The notes under the pieces are model-generated. The model searched no databases, had not been told where the DNA came from, and saw only the letters and a program-made list of their open reading frames with translations. A stretch of DNA of 64,000 nucleotides, taken from positions 62,001 through 126,000 of the forward strand of contig JAMYHX010000038.1 in NCBI GenBank assembly GCA_025529335.1, written 5' to 3'. This document shows positions 43,498-54,802 of this stretch, piece by piece. The position numbers were made by a program, and so were the translations under genes. The stretch comes from Rhizopus sp. PT2906. Lineage: Eukaryota > Mucoromycota > Mucoromycetes > Mucorales > Rhizopodaceae. Each line of letters begins with the position of its first letter. The first letter of the stretch is position 1.

Positions 43498-44938
43498 TAA
43501 TAAAAGAAAGTCCTTTTTATTCCACAAGCGCTTAAATTAGATGACAGGCTCTTTACAAATAGATTTCTCACTTTTACTTCACTTGTGCACTTTTAAAACA
43601 GAAATGAGCGTACTTTTTTCTACAAAAACGGAAAAGGTGAAGTTGTGGATGAAAGTGGAAATATACATTTTGAGCTGGATATTGACACTCAAGCAATATC
43701 CCATTGATTACATTACCAATTATGATGAGCATTTGGACTATAAACCACATGAAAAAAACAAAAGAAAAACCTCACAATAAAAAACGAAGCTTACATGAGA
43801 AGCTAATAAAAAAAAATGGAAATGAAATTCGTTCATACTGGAAACATGATGATACTGTGAAAGAAAAACCTTTATTTTTCTTAGTTTACGAAGGAGTAAT
43901 ACTAGGGGCACTGCAAAAGCATTTAAACGTCACAATAAAACATTCATTTTTGAACAGTTATTGTCAATAGATTGAGGGCAAGGCTAGAGTATATAAAAGT
44001 ATTTGCTTTATGAAACAAGATGTAAGGCTATGAGAGTACGATTCCATTGATTTGGTAAATGTTGTCAAGTAAAAGGGAGGCTATATGTGGATGCTATACG
44101 GCCAAAGGTTCTGCTTGCAATGTAAATCCAACTTTATTACTTTTTAAAAGCAAAATAAAAAACATATTATGAGTAATAACAACTTATTCAATGCAATACT
44201 ATAAACTGTATGACTGCTGATGTAAACTTCATAGAGTGGTATATATTGGCATAAACAAAACCATTGTTAAAGGCATATTCTTTAAATTATACCATTTTGA
44301 GTTGTAGCGTTCACGTATAATGCATTTTTCACTTGAACAGCCTTCAGTTTTCTTTCAAAAGAGTATTTTGCAGTTTGGGAGGAGTATAATCTTTTTTGGA
44401 TTTTGCAGTGTCCTTAATATTACCCCAAGTTAACATATATCTCCTCCATAACTTCCTGGTCTACATTGTTTCTAAAGGATGTTTATGAATTATCGACTAG
44501 TAGAGACGTTTTGGTCTTTTGTATGAGCATATTGGTAAAGAAAAAGAGTAAACTGAGGGTTAACGAGCTTCATGAAGTGAAAATATATGATCTATTTCGT
44601 GTAACTAAGCCATAAGTGGATCTCAAGCAGTCAAACAGGATCATAACGCACATATGCTTTACAATTTTTATCCTCAAAAGCGTACAATGAAAAAGGATCA
44701 AGGTTTATGATTCTCATTCAAAGTAAAATATGCCCTGAATAGCGTTCACTTTATTGACACATTGAAGACAACTTGGCAAAAAAGAGGATCTACACGCAGA
44801 TATTTTTCATTGGTCGTTGAGATTTAATTAATACGTGAGGAATTTTGTTTTTTATTAAACTCAAAAAACAGCGACGATTCTATTTAAATAAGTGCCTTTT
44901 CACTATTTTAGTCTTTTTTTTTTTTACTTTTAAATTAA
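43498..44938 (+). other. Repeat-derived intergenic DNA with a decayed helix-turn-helix fragment
   Basis: At 43704-43970 an open reading contains KEKPLFFLVYEGVILGALQK and HLNVTIKHSF, which resembles the first DNA-binding helices of Tc1/IS630-like transposases as found in Mucorales ('RFF-LVYE--S---A---LNV'). There is no transposase core nearby. The first ~60 bases after the F-box stop also match the flank of the duplicate at 12.3 kb. From 44000 to 44900 no feature was found; a CT/T-rich tract precedes the next gene. Confidence 0.35.
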
Positions 44939-45914
44939 ATGATGGCTATTGACTCTGGTTTCTTGGATCGTGAACAACCTGACACAATTGTTCTTTTTGA
45001 TGTCGATGGCACATTGACGCCTGCACGTAATGTAAGTTTAATCCAATTTAATATCTTTTTCATATTGAACTTTTTATAGTTTATCTCTCAAGAAATGAAG
45101 GATTGTTTGGCAAATTTACGCAAGAAGGTTGCTATTGGATTCGTAGGTGGATCTGATATCAGTAAACAATATGAACAACTTGGAAGTACCAGTAATGTAT
45201 TCGATTGATCGCTTGTCACTTTATGCTTATTTATTATAATAGTCTTGGAAGATTTTGATTTCTGTTTTGCTGAAAATGGTCTTACTGCTTATCGTTTAGG
45301 AAAACAACTGGCATCTCAGGTAAGATTTACATGTATTGCATTTTTTTTTTTTTTTTGTAAATGCTTACATGTCTGTAGAGTTTTATTCAATGGATCGGTG
45401 ATGAAGAATATAACAAGTTGGTCAACTTCATTTTGCGTTATATTGCTGATTTAGATATTCCCAAAAAGAGGTACATCTATCATGTTTCAAAAAGAAGTGT
45501 TTATTAATATGATCTAAAAGAGGTACATTTATTGAATTCCGTAACGGAATGATCAATGTGTCACCTATCGGACGTAACTGTTCAAGAGAAGAACGTAATG
45601 AATTTGAAAAGTACGATCTTTCAATCCGCATTCGAGAAAAATTCGTTGAAGCACTCAAAAAGGAATTCTCACATCTTTCATTAACCTATTCTATTGGAGG
45701 ACAAATCTCTTTTGATGTATTCCCCACAGGATGGGATAAAACTTACTGTTTGCGTCATCTTAAAGCCGATGGTTTCAAAAACATTCACTTCTTTGGTGAT
45801 AAGACATTTGAAGGTGGTAATGATTATGAAATTTATACTCATCCCGAAGTCATTGGTCATAGCGTAAAGTGTCCTGAAGACACAATGCGTATCTTGTCTG
45901 AATTATTTCCTTAA
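44939..45914 (+). CDS. SEC53: Phosphomannomutase
   Basis: Five exons: 44939-45031, 45080-45191, 45243-45319, 45379-45470, 45521-45914, giving 255 residues (yeast Sec53 has 254). The enzyme interconverts mannose-6-phosphate and mannose-1-phosphate, supplying GDP-mannose for glycosylation and wall mannan. The HAD-superfamily nucleophile motif is VLFDVDGTLTPARN (two Asp). KVAIGFVGGSDISKQYEQLG, FAENGLTAYRLGK, EFRNGMINVSPIGRNCSREE, GGQISFDVFPTGWDKTYCL and FFGDKTFEGGNDYEIY are all characteristic. Two consecutive ATGs open the frame. Four short introns split the front part and the second half is one exon. Confidence 0.94.
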
Positions 45915-46057
45915 TAAAATGCTTATTGTTGTTATTGTCCGGAACCCCCACTTTCTTCCTTTCCGAGAATTGATATAAATAGTAGTTTGTACTTTTTTCC
46001 CCCAAAAAAAATCTATATAAATACCTCTCTTTCTTTCCCTTTCTCTTTTTATAAAAT

Positions 46058-47251
46058 ATGGTCAAAGGATATGCATCCTCTGTTTATAGTCTCAAAAGCA
46101 CAAAGAGCGCAAAGAGCGGTAAATCCTTTTTTTCCTTATCGGAATCATCCACAGACTCTTTATGGAGAAATGTTAAAAATTGGATACCTTCTTACAGCAG
46201 AAAAAAGAAGAGCGATAATGATTCGATAAGCACATCATCCTTTACTTCAATCAATCGGTTGAAAAGGTTATTTAACAATAAACAGATATCCCCTCGTGCA
46301 AGCTTTGACATGGAAGTCTCCACAGAAGATTCAATATTAGAAACAAGTTCGACTTTAAACTCAACTGGACCTGTTGGCATCCTGATTAACAGAGAAAAAG
46401 ATTCAGAAGAAGCGATAAAAGAAAGAAGAGAAAGAAGAAGACGCAAAAGAAGAGAAAATATGCTAAAACACTATCACACAGTGGATCATGAATGTTCCTC
46501 TTCGTCTTCTGACACTCTACTGACGCCACAAAATGAAGTTTCTTTTCAGATGGATGACCCAAGAATCATGTTTTTAGAACCAAGTCCAGTACCAAGGTTT
46601 CGTAATGTAGCACCTCCCCCTCCACCTTCACCGCCTTATATGAATATAATCATTGATGAAGAGTTGAGTAATAGTAATAATAATGATATCATTAGCATCA
46701 TTCAACCCTTTGAGGATGACTCAACACCTACTATCCTGACACCCAAGAGTATTATCAATCAAAACAAACAGAGCTCAAACGAGTATTCGACGGACGAACA
46801 TGAACGACGTATTTCATTACTTATCGAATCGCTCAAGCTGAATCAAAACAAAAAGAAATACAAGCTTTATTTCCATGAGCCTTATTTTAGAGGACAAACG
46901 CTGAGATTATCACTTGAAAACACAATACCAGAAGACCACATTATCCTATTCAAGTTTTTAACAACCAACACAAATAATAAAGTGGAAAGATACTTTGTTA
47001 GACCGAGCGCAGGCAAAATAGTCGACTCAAGCGAGACGGATATCATGATCTTTTTAAATCAAGTTCCACCTCAACAAACAAAGGATACCCTCATGATCCG
47101 CTGGGCTGTTGTTCAAAGAAATACTGAAATAGAGACATGGCTAAACAACCTGTCCGAGTTAACAAGAAGAAGGTGGATCGATATGTTGGATGAACAATGG
47201 CCAAACCAAGTGACAGTAAAACTAACGAAAATAAAGGTTGAATTTGTTTAA
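46058..47251 (+). CDS. MSP-domain (VAP-like) protein with disordered N-terminus
   Basis: A single exon gives 397 residues. The C-terminal ~130 residues form a major-sperm-protein domain: YKLYFHEPYFRGQTLRLSLE, then NTIPEDHIILFKFLTTNTNN, RYFVRPSAGKIVDSSETDIM, and a final strand near QTKDTLMIRWAVV. The family pattern 'F--P-------L-L-N-----V-FK--TT----Y-VRP--G' is clear. MSP domains of VAP proteins bind FFAT motifs and tether the ER to other membranes, but here no transmembrane segment follows, so the protein is probably soluble. The first 260 residues are Ser-rich, with a basic run (ERRERRRRKRREN), a proline run (APPPPPSPP) and acidic stretches. Its stop codon lies three bases from that of the convergent oxidoreductase. 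Confidence 0.75.
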   Translation: MVKGYASSVYSLKSTKSAKSGKSFFSLSESSTDSLWRNVKNWIPSYSRKKKSDNDSISTSSFTSINRLKRLFNNKQISPRASFDMEVSTEDSILETSSTLNSTGPVGILINREKDSEEAIKERRERRRRKRRENMLKHYHTVDHECSSSSSDTLLTPQNEVSFQMDDPRIMFLEPSPVPRFRNVAPPPPPSPPYMNIIIDEELSNSNNNDIISIIQPFEDDSTPTILTPKSIINQNKQSSNEYSTDEHERRISLLIESLKLNQNKKKYKLYFHEPYFRGQTLRLSLENTIPEDHIILFKFLTTNTNNKVERYFVRPSAGKIVDSSETDIMIFLNQVPPQQTKDTLMIRWAVVQRNTEIETWLNNLSELTRRRWIDMLDEQWPNQVTVKLTKIKVEFV

Positions 47252-47254
47252 TGT

Positions 47255-48547
47255 TTAACATAATGCATGTTGTGCACTGTTGTATAAATAAAGTGTTTCG
47301 TTCATCAACACTTCAATGCTGCTTCCTCCCTGCACACTCACTTTCTCGATAATATATTTTAGCCATGCTGCAATCTTGCTTCCTTTGTTCTTATTGAAGG
47401 GCCATCCAGTCAATTGGATGATGCCAGAGATTGTGCCGACACTGTAATGGGGTCCCATGGATATAAACATGGCCGGGCTGGCACTATGATATGGAACCAT
47501 CTCTTGTCCGCTCAACACTCTTGACAGATTACGTACACAGTGCATGGCCTGCATATGAGCTGTGTAATATAGTTTAGGTTCTCCAATGTTATTGATGTCT
47601 CCTATTGCAAACACATTTTCTGTTCCTCTCACATTCAATGTCCTTTCTACATGGATATATCCTTTTTCATCTAACCAATCTGCATGTGACTCTTTCAGAA
47701 ACTCTGAATTAGGTTTCACACCGATGCAGTTATAGACCAAGTCTGCCTTGATCTGCCTATGCGTCTTGTCTGTTTCATATATATCCTCTGCTTTTTTCTC
47801 TGCTTTTTCGTTCATGATCAACACAATGTTTTCTCGATGCTCCAAAATACGCTGTGCATGCTTGCCTAGGTTCGCTGGTGCGCTGGACAACACCTGCTCG
47901 CCGCTGTTGATCAACGTAATGGCCTTTTGTGGTGACCGGTACGATATTTCTCCGACTACCTCTACTCCAACGGGGCCTCCTCCGATACACAAGATGCTAT
48001 CCGCGGTCAAGTACGCCTGTCTTTGTTCCTTCAAGTAAGTTAATCGTGTCTCAAGCGTAAGAGTATGCGTGATGTCATTTGTTTTCCATGGGTCAGCGTA
48101 GCTTGATCCAGTACAGATCGTCACATAATCGTAATCGATACGTATAACCTCATCTTCACTTGTCGCAACAAGTACTGATAAACTGATATATTAGAAAAAA
48201 GAAATAGAGAGATACCCGTACGTACCTTGGTTATCCTTTAGGTCCTGAACACTTCCAAGTACAAATTTCACATTCATCTTTTTCAAGGTGGTCTCATAAT
48301 CAAAGGTGATATTCATAAAGTGCCTCTGAAATGCCTCGTCAGTCTTTTCATACAAGACTGAGCATAGTGCTGGTGTATATTCAAAGAATGCCTAATAATA
48401 CTACAATAAGCTCATGATACTTTTTTCTTTTTTCTTTACTTTGTTATCCACAAGGACAACGTCCATATCAGAAATCTTTGATCGTCTTAGCCTTATTGCA
48501 ACCATAAATCCAGCTGCACCACCTCCTAATATGACTAGTTTTTTCAT
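47255..48547 (-). CDS. FAD/NAD(P)-dependent oxidoreductase, AIF/FSP1-like
   Basis: Three exons: 48547-48440, 48391-48226 and 48174-47255, giving 397 residues. The FAD-binding motif KLVILGGGAAGFMVAIRLRR begins at residue 3. YADPWKTND follows the T-C-T-G-S signature (DYVTICTGSSY), the NAD(P)-binding motif is SILCIGGGPVGVEVVGEISY, and the second FAD motif is GTENVFAIGDINN. Length and motif order match the AMID/FSP1 (AIFM2) group of quinone-type oxidoreductases found in fungi. There is no obvious targeting sequence, since the Rossmann motif starts at once. The substrate is unknown; quinone reduction is a family-level inference. Confidence 0.85.
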
Positions 48548-48828
48548 TTTATATTTACAAGAAAGAAAGAAAGAAAAAGTCTTTTGCACGACACGATCTA
48601 AAATGTGTAGCCAATGAATTTACTTGTTTCTTAAGGAGAGCATGAAAATCAACAATGAAGGTTCCACTTTTTTAATAGAAAAAAACACTATAACCTTTAG
48701 TGGCGTATTCACAGGGGGGTTTTGGTTATTTCTTACTATATTTCTCACTGATAGATCAATCGACGCATTCGATAAGAATATACTTGCTAAAAGACCTTCA
48801 TGTGCTGGGCTTAAATGAATAGAAAAGA
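48548..48828. other. Intergenic
   Basis: A short stretch upstream of the oxidoreductase, ending at the transposon boundary. No separate feature. Confidence 0.5.
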
Positions 48829-50024
48829 TACAGTGCGGCTGGTAAATTTTGTCCATTTTTAAAAAATAAATGGCGATTGTCAAAAAATTAATGGCGGTAA
48901 TCTAAAAATTAATGACGCTAACCGAAAAATGATTGGCTGTTTGTCAACAAATGATTGTCGTTTTCGAAACTTTGTCTTTTAAAAGAAATGCAACGTGTCG
49001 GTTTTGTTTGAAAAATGTCACATATGTAAAATGTTTATCAAAGCAAAAAGATAATTAAAACTTTGCTTTGGTATAACGGTTGACAATTTGGCGCTTGGAG
49101 TGTCCACAGAATCCTTAAAGATCACTGAAACGTGTCTGGTTACAGGCATCCGCAATCCTTTGAGGACAGGCTTTCTTCAGTCATCAACCTGCGGCGCTTC
49201 ATCTTTTCTTTGACAAGAGTCTAAAGTTGTTCACTTGGATTTAGCTCTGACGAGTAAGGAAAATACATTACTCTGTAACCTCTACTCAATTTTTCTTATC
49301 ATTAGATGAGACTTACGAATAGTACAATTATCCATTACAAGTTAACTACCCATAAGACTCTCATCCGCGTTTATGATATCCAGAAGCTCATTCATAAATT
49401 TCACAAAATGGGCAGTAGTTATACCCTTTGCTACTGGCTTGTTGTTTTCAACATCGGTTCTCTCCTCAACAACAACATATTCTATGGTAGGCTCTTCGAT
49501 AATAATATCACCCGCTCTTTGCTCTTTGCTTTCTGCCAGCTTTCTTTTTTTAGGCTTAGCCGTCTTCGATGTTTGAGTTTTTGGGCCTCTTTGCTTTTTG
49601 GGTGGTGGTTTTTTCATAACAACATGGATAACACTAGTACAGTGTATTGCACCGATAATGGTGTATGAGGGAGAACGATTCTTTTCAATCTCTGCTTGGG
49701 CAGGTGTTCCTACAGCCGACCTAGCCCAATTGTTTCTCACGTTAATGTTAAATCCAGCCTCATCAATAAAAACGCAGTTCTTAGTGTAATCCAGATCTGA
49801 GTCTTTCCACTTCATGAGCCACTTGTATCTTGTTTGCAAATTATTTTCAGAGTTTCTTACCTTAGGGTTGAAGGTTAGCTTCTTAATTGTAATGAGCATG
49901 CTGTTTCTCAAGTGGTGGTTCATTATAATTCAAAAAATTGGGCAGAGTTTTCAAAAATTTATTAAATTAAGAGTGGGAGCACTGTACTTTTTAAAAACGG
50001 ACAAAATTTACTAGCCGCACTGTA
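48829..50024 (-). mobile_element. Decayed Tc1/mariner (IS630-like) DNA transposon with intact terminal inverted repeats
   Basis: The element spans 48831-50022 and is flanked by TA on both sides (48829-48830, 50023-50024), the expected target duplication. The ends match over about 36 bases with two mismatches: left CAGTGCGGCTGGTAAATTTT, right (read inward) CAGTGCGGCTAGTAAATTTT. Just inside the left end, about 48867-48970, lie roughly five imperfect 20-22 base subrepeats built on 'AAAAATTAATGGCG'. A transposase relic is read on the minus strand. The helix-turn-helix region expected near the right end is absent, so the element is internally deleted as well as mutated. Confidence 0.85.
49100..49923 (-). 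pseudogene. Broken DDE transposase of the Tc1/IS630 type
   Basis: An open stretch at 49923-49342 holds the first catalytic Asp in NCVFIDEAGFNINVRNNWAR. A TAA at 49342-49344 interrupts the frame, which continues with LVMDNCTIRKSH (second Asp). After a stop and a frame change, RGYRVMYFPYSSELNPSEQL supplies the third acid, about 34 residues after the second. Another stop follows, then TLVKEKMKRRRLMTEES. Between the first two acids sits a basic, low-complexity insert (KKPPPKKQRGPKTQTSKTAK and on) of about 70 residues. All three catalytic positions survive, but the protein cannot be made in one piece. Confidence 0.75.
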
Positions 50025-50123
50025 CAAGCGTCCCTTCTCCGCTAATGAGTTTCTGTTGCACTACAATTTTATGATCATTTTCCTCCTTTTTTCTTCTTCT
50101 TTTTCTCTCTCGTTTAAGAAATA

Positions 50124-53100
50124 ATGCGTAAAAGTACAACAAAAGGTTCAAATAAAAAAACAATATGGAAGGGGATTCAAAAGAAATCATCAGAAGCAGC
50201 CATCAAAAAGTCTCAAGATACTGATCAATCATCAACCAAGGTAATTATTTCATATAGGATCATTGTATAATAACTTTTTTTTTTTCAATAGACAGATACT
50301 ATCAGATCAAGGTCTTCTTCAATAACTAGCATAGATGATTTTGAAGATGCTGTGCAAGATGATATAGACGATGAAGATGATGAAGATGATGATTATTTTC
50401 AAGACGAAAAGATATCAAATGAACCAGAGAAACCCATAGAGACAGAACAAAAGCAAGAAAAAGAGCAAGAAAAAGAGCAAGAACAAAAGCAAGAACAGCC
50501 ATCAGAGATGTCTTTTATTTTACCTGCTCTGCAAAACCATGGATACGTATCTGATGAAGATGATGATGATGTATCTCTAAAGGACCCTAATGAGCCAGTA
50601 GAGGAGTTACCACAACTCGATGAAATCAAGTTGGAACAAGAAGAAAATCCAAAAGATGAGAAAGAAGAAGAAACGACAAAAGATGAAGAAAAAGAAAAGC
50701 CAAAAGATGAGCAAGAGGAAAAAGTAAAAGAAATTGAGCAACTTGAAGTTGCATCTACTCCTATCGAGCTCAAGTTAGGTTCTACTGAAAAACCTGCTAC
50801 ATATGAACCTATCCCGGTCGAAAAGCCTAAAGTGGAGCAAAAGAAGATAGAAGTTGATGTGGTAGAAGAAAAGCATGATATTCACACACCAGAGCTGGTT
50901 CCTGAACACAATACGTCCAAAAATGATGTACAAGAAAAATCGACTGCCGTTGAAAAAATTACAGACAGCGACGAACAAGATACCTCTGTTTCTCGTACAA
51001 GTGGTGAGCAGCCTAACCACTTGGCTAGCATTCTTCCGGCTGTTGAAGAATCTCTCAAGAATATGTCATCTTCAACTACTGTGAAGAAGTCAGTGGAAGA
51101 AGAGTTGCCATCAGAGGACAGAGAACGAGCAAGTCGAAGCAGAGAGTTTGAGTATTCTATTGAGGATCCTATTGATTTAGACATGTTTAGAGATAACGTT
51201 ATTGCTATTCAGTCGATTGATCCCAAGGATATACCCATAAACGACCTCAAGCCTCGCCAACAGGAAGAGGCAGGTAATGTATTACGTTTATTTAAATACA
51301 ACCAAATACTAATCTCTCTTTGGGGCGATAGATCAACCTATTAGAGACGGAATGAAATATTTGTTTGATAACCGTTTTATGAAAGCCAAGGCCATCTTTC
51401 AAACAAAGGCAAGTATTGATCCCCTCTATGCACTCGGGTTGGGAGCAATGGCCTTTATCAAGGCTATTATGACATACCACGAAAACGATAAAGAAACCGC
51501 CATGACTGCACTAGCTACAGCTTATACCATCGCCAAGGCACAGATTGACAACACATCCTTCAAGAAGCCATTCAAGGATACTGTCACTCAATATTTTACC
51601 TCTTTATTATCATCCAACAGCACCGGATTACCTACGAACCCACCTGTATCCACCATGCCCAACAGTAGTGGCGGTATTGCCGATCCGAATTCCTTTATGC
51701 CCAATGGATTACTCAGAGCTCATGTCATCAAGGCTGAATGTTGTTTATTGATGGGAATTCTTCAGATGACTCAAGAAAGTGTTGTTGGTTACTTGAAATG
51801 TGGATTAAATATAAGACGAGGTTTGTTTTTGATAGATATGAAACGTGATATAAGCTCATCATGATTGTTTTCATTAGCATACCACAGTTATAGCATTGTA
51901 TGGCAAGAATATAAGCGCATGGGTCAAGAATATACGAAATATATGGATCGTGATACTGTTTCCGCCATTCAGTTTGGTATTGGCTCGGTGCATCTTATCT
52001 TGTCTTCTTTACCACCCAAGATCTTGAAGATCTTTTCTCTCTTAGGATGGAAGAGCGATAAACAGCTGGGATTCGCTTTATTGAAGCTCTGTTTAGAAGG
52101 TCGAGGCATTCGTGCTCCTTTAGCTTCTTTGACGTAAGAATTTATAATACAACAAAATCATACACTAATACTCTATTGATTAGATTACTCGCTTACTATT
52201 CTGTTCTGACCTCATTTACTCCTCAGCTGTATACAAAAGAGATGATGAATCCTGCCATCGAATGTCTCTTGGACGCTCAATCAAACCATCCCAACTCTTG
52301 CTTCTTTCTCTTTTTTGCTGCTCGTATCGCCAGAGTCGCCAAGAACTTACCACTGTCAACTCAATCATTCACATTTGCAGCAGAATCAAGTAAGGGCGAA
52401 TGGACCGAAGTAGCAATGAAGCAGTTATCCGATTACGAGATTGGGTTCAACCTAGCACTAGAGTTGAACTGGAAGGCAGCCGCTGAATACTTTGATCAAC
52501 TTAGCCAGGAAAAATATTGGTCTCCGGCCTTCTCCAAATACTTTGTAGGCGCCTGCTACGAGATGCTGGGTCAAAGAACCGAGGCGATTCTAGCATTTGC
52601 TCAAGTGACAGAGTTCGCCAAGGATAATAGCAAAAAGACATATATTGACTCTTATGTGGACAAAAAGGTCGAATTCTTTCAAAAGAGTGGATACCAAGAT
52701 ATGGACTTTAGCTTGCCCGGTTTGGAAATATTCCTTGTCTTGAACGCCTTTGAATATATGGATAAGGAACTGTTAGAGTCATGTCTAGAAAAGGTACAAC
52801 ACACGCTTGAGCTGATTTATGAACGTGAAAAGATCGAGTACAACATTCGTCTTCGTGAACTGGTCCCTGCTGCAGCACCACCAGACTACTATGACCAACG
52901 ATCTGTGTTGCTATTAACCAAGGCATCCATCCTGAACTCACTCGGTCGTCATAGCGAAACGATTGCTCATCTCAATTGGGTGTTGGATCATAAGGATTGT
53001 ATCAAGCACGAGACTTGGGTTGTGCCATTTGCATATTGGGGTAAAATGTTGACTTTTGTATACATATTGTGTTTTGCTTAATTTTTATATATAGAATCAG

Positions 53101-53333
53101 GCATCACTGCTTGGGGATTAGGTAATTACACAAAGAGTCGTAAGCTATGGCAACTGGCTATGACTTGTACAAAATACGATTTTGAATACCGTATGGCGGT
53201 TCGTTTGAGTTTGGCACTTAGTAAATGTGATGAAATGGGTATTACTCATATTGATGATAAAGAATTGAAAGGCACAAGCACAAATAGCCGAAAGCGTATG
53301 CCTGTCCTAAGTAATACCCCTCAAGCGGCTTAA
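50124..53333 (+). CDS. IML2: IML2/TTC39-family protein with acidic N-terminal extension
   Basis: Six exons: 50124-50240, 50292-51273, 51332-51820, 51878-52133, 52184-53040, 53095-53333, giving 979 residues. The first ~360 residues are low complexity, rich in Glu, Lys, Gln and Asp (DDIDDEDDEDDDYFQDE and Glu/Lys repeats). The family domain follows: GMKYLFDNRFMKAKAIFQTK, YALGLGAMAFIKAIMTY, then LLRAHVIKAECCLLMGILQM, FGIGSVHLILSSLPPKILKI, GWKSDKQLGFALL, and TPR-like helices to the end (YFVGACYEMLGQRTEAILAF, LLLTKASILNSLGRHSETIA). This is the DUF3808/TTC39 pattern. Yeast Iml2 acts in lipid-droplet and inclusion-body clearance. The acidic extension is unusual for the family. Confidence 0.85.
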
Positions 53334-53432
53334 ACAATATACTTCATACGCTTAAAGTGTCTCCTTTAATTATTCTAAAGAGCCTCATTGCATTAAAATA
53401 AACAGTGATCAATAATCAAGGATATACATGCA

Positions 53433-54802
53433 TTATAAATACTTTTCTAGCTCACTGCGACTAGCATTGAGAAGCCAATATTCGTTTTCGTTACCAGAGA
53501 GAATGGTAGCATTAGCACCTGAACCGCCTACAGAGGTCTGATAGCAATCAAATCCTTCCTTCTTCAAGTTTGACATGACCTTATCAACCACTTCCTGACT
53601 TGTTTCTAAACATAAAATGTTTAACATTTTCAATATGCTTTCAACATGAGCATTGCTTACCATTAGGAATAAAAGTAACTGCACAGCCTCCTCCTCCTGC
53701 ACCAGTTAGTTTCGTCTTCAAGTTTGATTCTTCAGTGATCGACTTGACTTTCTCCAAGCTAGGGTGGCTCACACCAAGAGCAACAAGGAGTGCATGGTTT
53801 AGCACAACAAGATCTTCCAATTCCTTCATCAATTCATCTTCTGTCATCTCTCCCAATGCCAATCGCTTGAACGCGTCTCGGCAGCGAATCGAGATACCGT
53901 CCATTGCGTCCAAGATAGGATTGATGATGGTACCATACTTTTCTTTTCTATCACGAGCAAAGGCGACAAGGGCACTTGTTGATCTGGGCACTTTAGTATT
54001 TGTCAGGAGTAGTCTCAATGACTGAAATCCTTCTAGGGTAGCAAACCCTTCGCCACGCACAAATGTCTTGGCACCTCCATAAGTCGATACTGCATTGTCA
54101 ACACCGCTTGGGTTGCCGTGGATAACCTGTTCTGCTCTAAACGCATACGAGTTGATCATGTCAACGTACTGTTCGCGCTTGGCGGATTGTCTGAAATCGA
54201 CAGGTATCAAGTCGTTGAGTATAAGTAGTGCGGTGGTGATGGCGACGGAGTAACTGGCAGAACTTCCGAGACCAGCGCCAACGGGTAAGAAGGATCGAAT
54301 GGAGATGCTGAAACCACGGTCGATACGACGTCCCTTGGTTTGCATAATATTCAATAGATATAAAAAGGCCATCAATGCAGACTTTTGTGCATTGTTTTCA
54401 TTGACGTTGCATAAAGTCTCCATTTGTTGTTCAAGTTTAGCTGGCATGGCACTAGGATGAAGGGTATCTACAGATGGGCGTTAGACTTTTATTTTTCTTC
54501 TTCGCTTGTATGTGTGTACCTGAATCAGGGTAATCTACTCCCAAGGGTAACTCTTCAAGCCTCCATACTCGTTCAACTCCAATATCAGGTAAATTGATTC
54601 TTATGGTATTATCGTCAGTGTGTTCAAGATAAAGGTATGAACGAAGACCGAGAGATGCAGCTACTGCTGTCTTTAAAGAGGATGAGATGGCGGTTTTTTT
54701 TTTTTCTTGTTGTTATACCTTTTGATAGACAACTGAGTGTTCTCCGAACAAGATAACTTTGCCAGGCGAAGAAATAAGGATACGTTTGTTCAAGGTGACC
54801 AT
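53433..54802 (-). CDS. ERG12: Mevalonate kinase
   Basis: Four exons: 54802-54719, 54670-54520, 54467-53661, 53605-53433, giving 404 residues. It phosphorylates mevalonate with ATP early in the isoprenoid and sterol pathway. The N-terminal GHMP motif SSPGKVILFGEHSVVYQK is split from the rest by an intron right after K. The ATP-binding motif 2 is LPVGAGLGSSASYSVAITTA, then IHGNPSGVDNAVSTYGG (the active Asp in G-V-D-N), and motif 3 is KLTGAGGGGCAVTFIPN. The end VGGSGANATILSGNENEYWL is normal. Length fits fungal enzymes. Isoprenoid supply matters in Mucorales for carotenoids and trisporic acid, but nothing here ties the gene to them. Confidence 0.94.

Noticed and set aside
50399..50773. Minus-strand Ser/Cys-rich ORF
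   Set aside because: It is the antisense of the Glu/Lys repeat region of the IML2-like gene; codons such as GAA/GAG give Ser/Phe-rich shadows.
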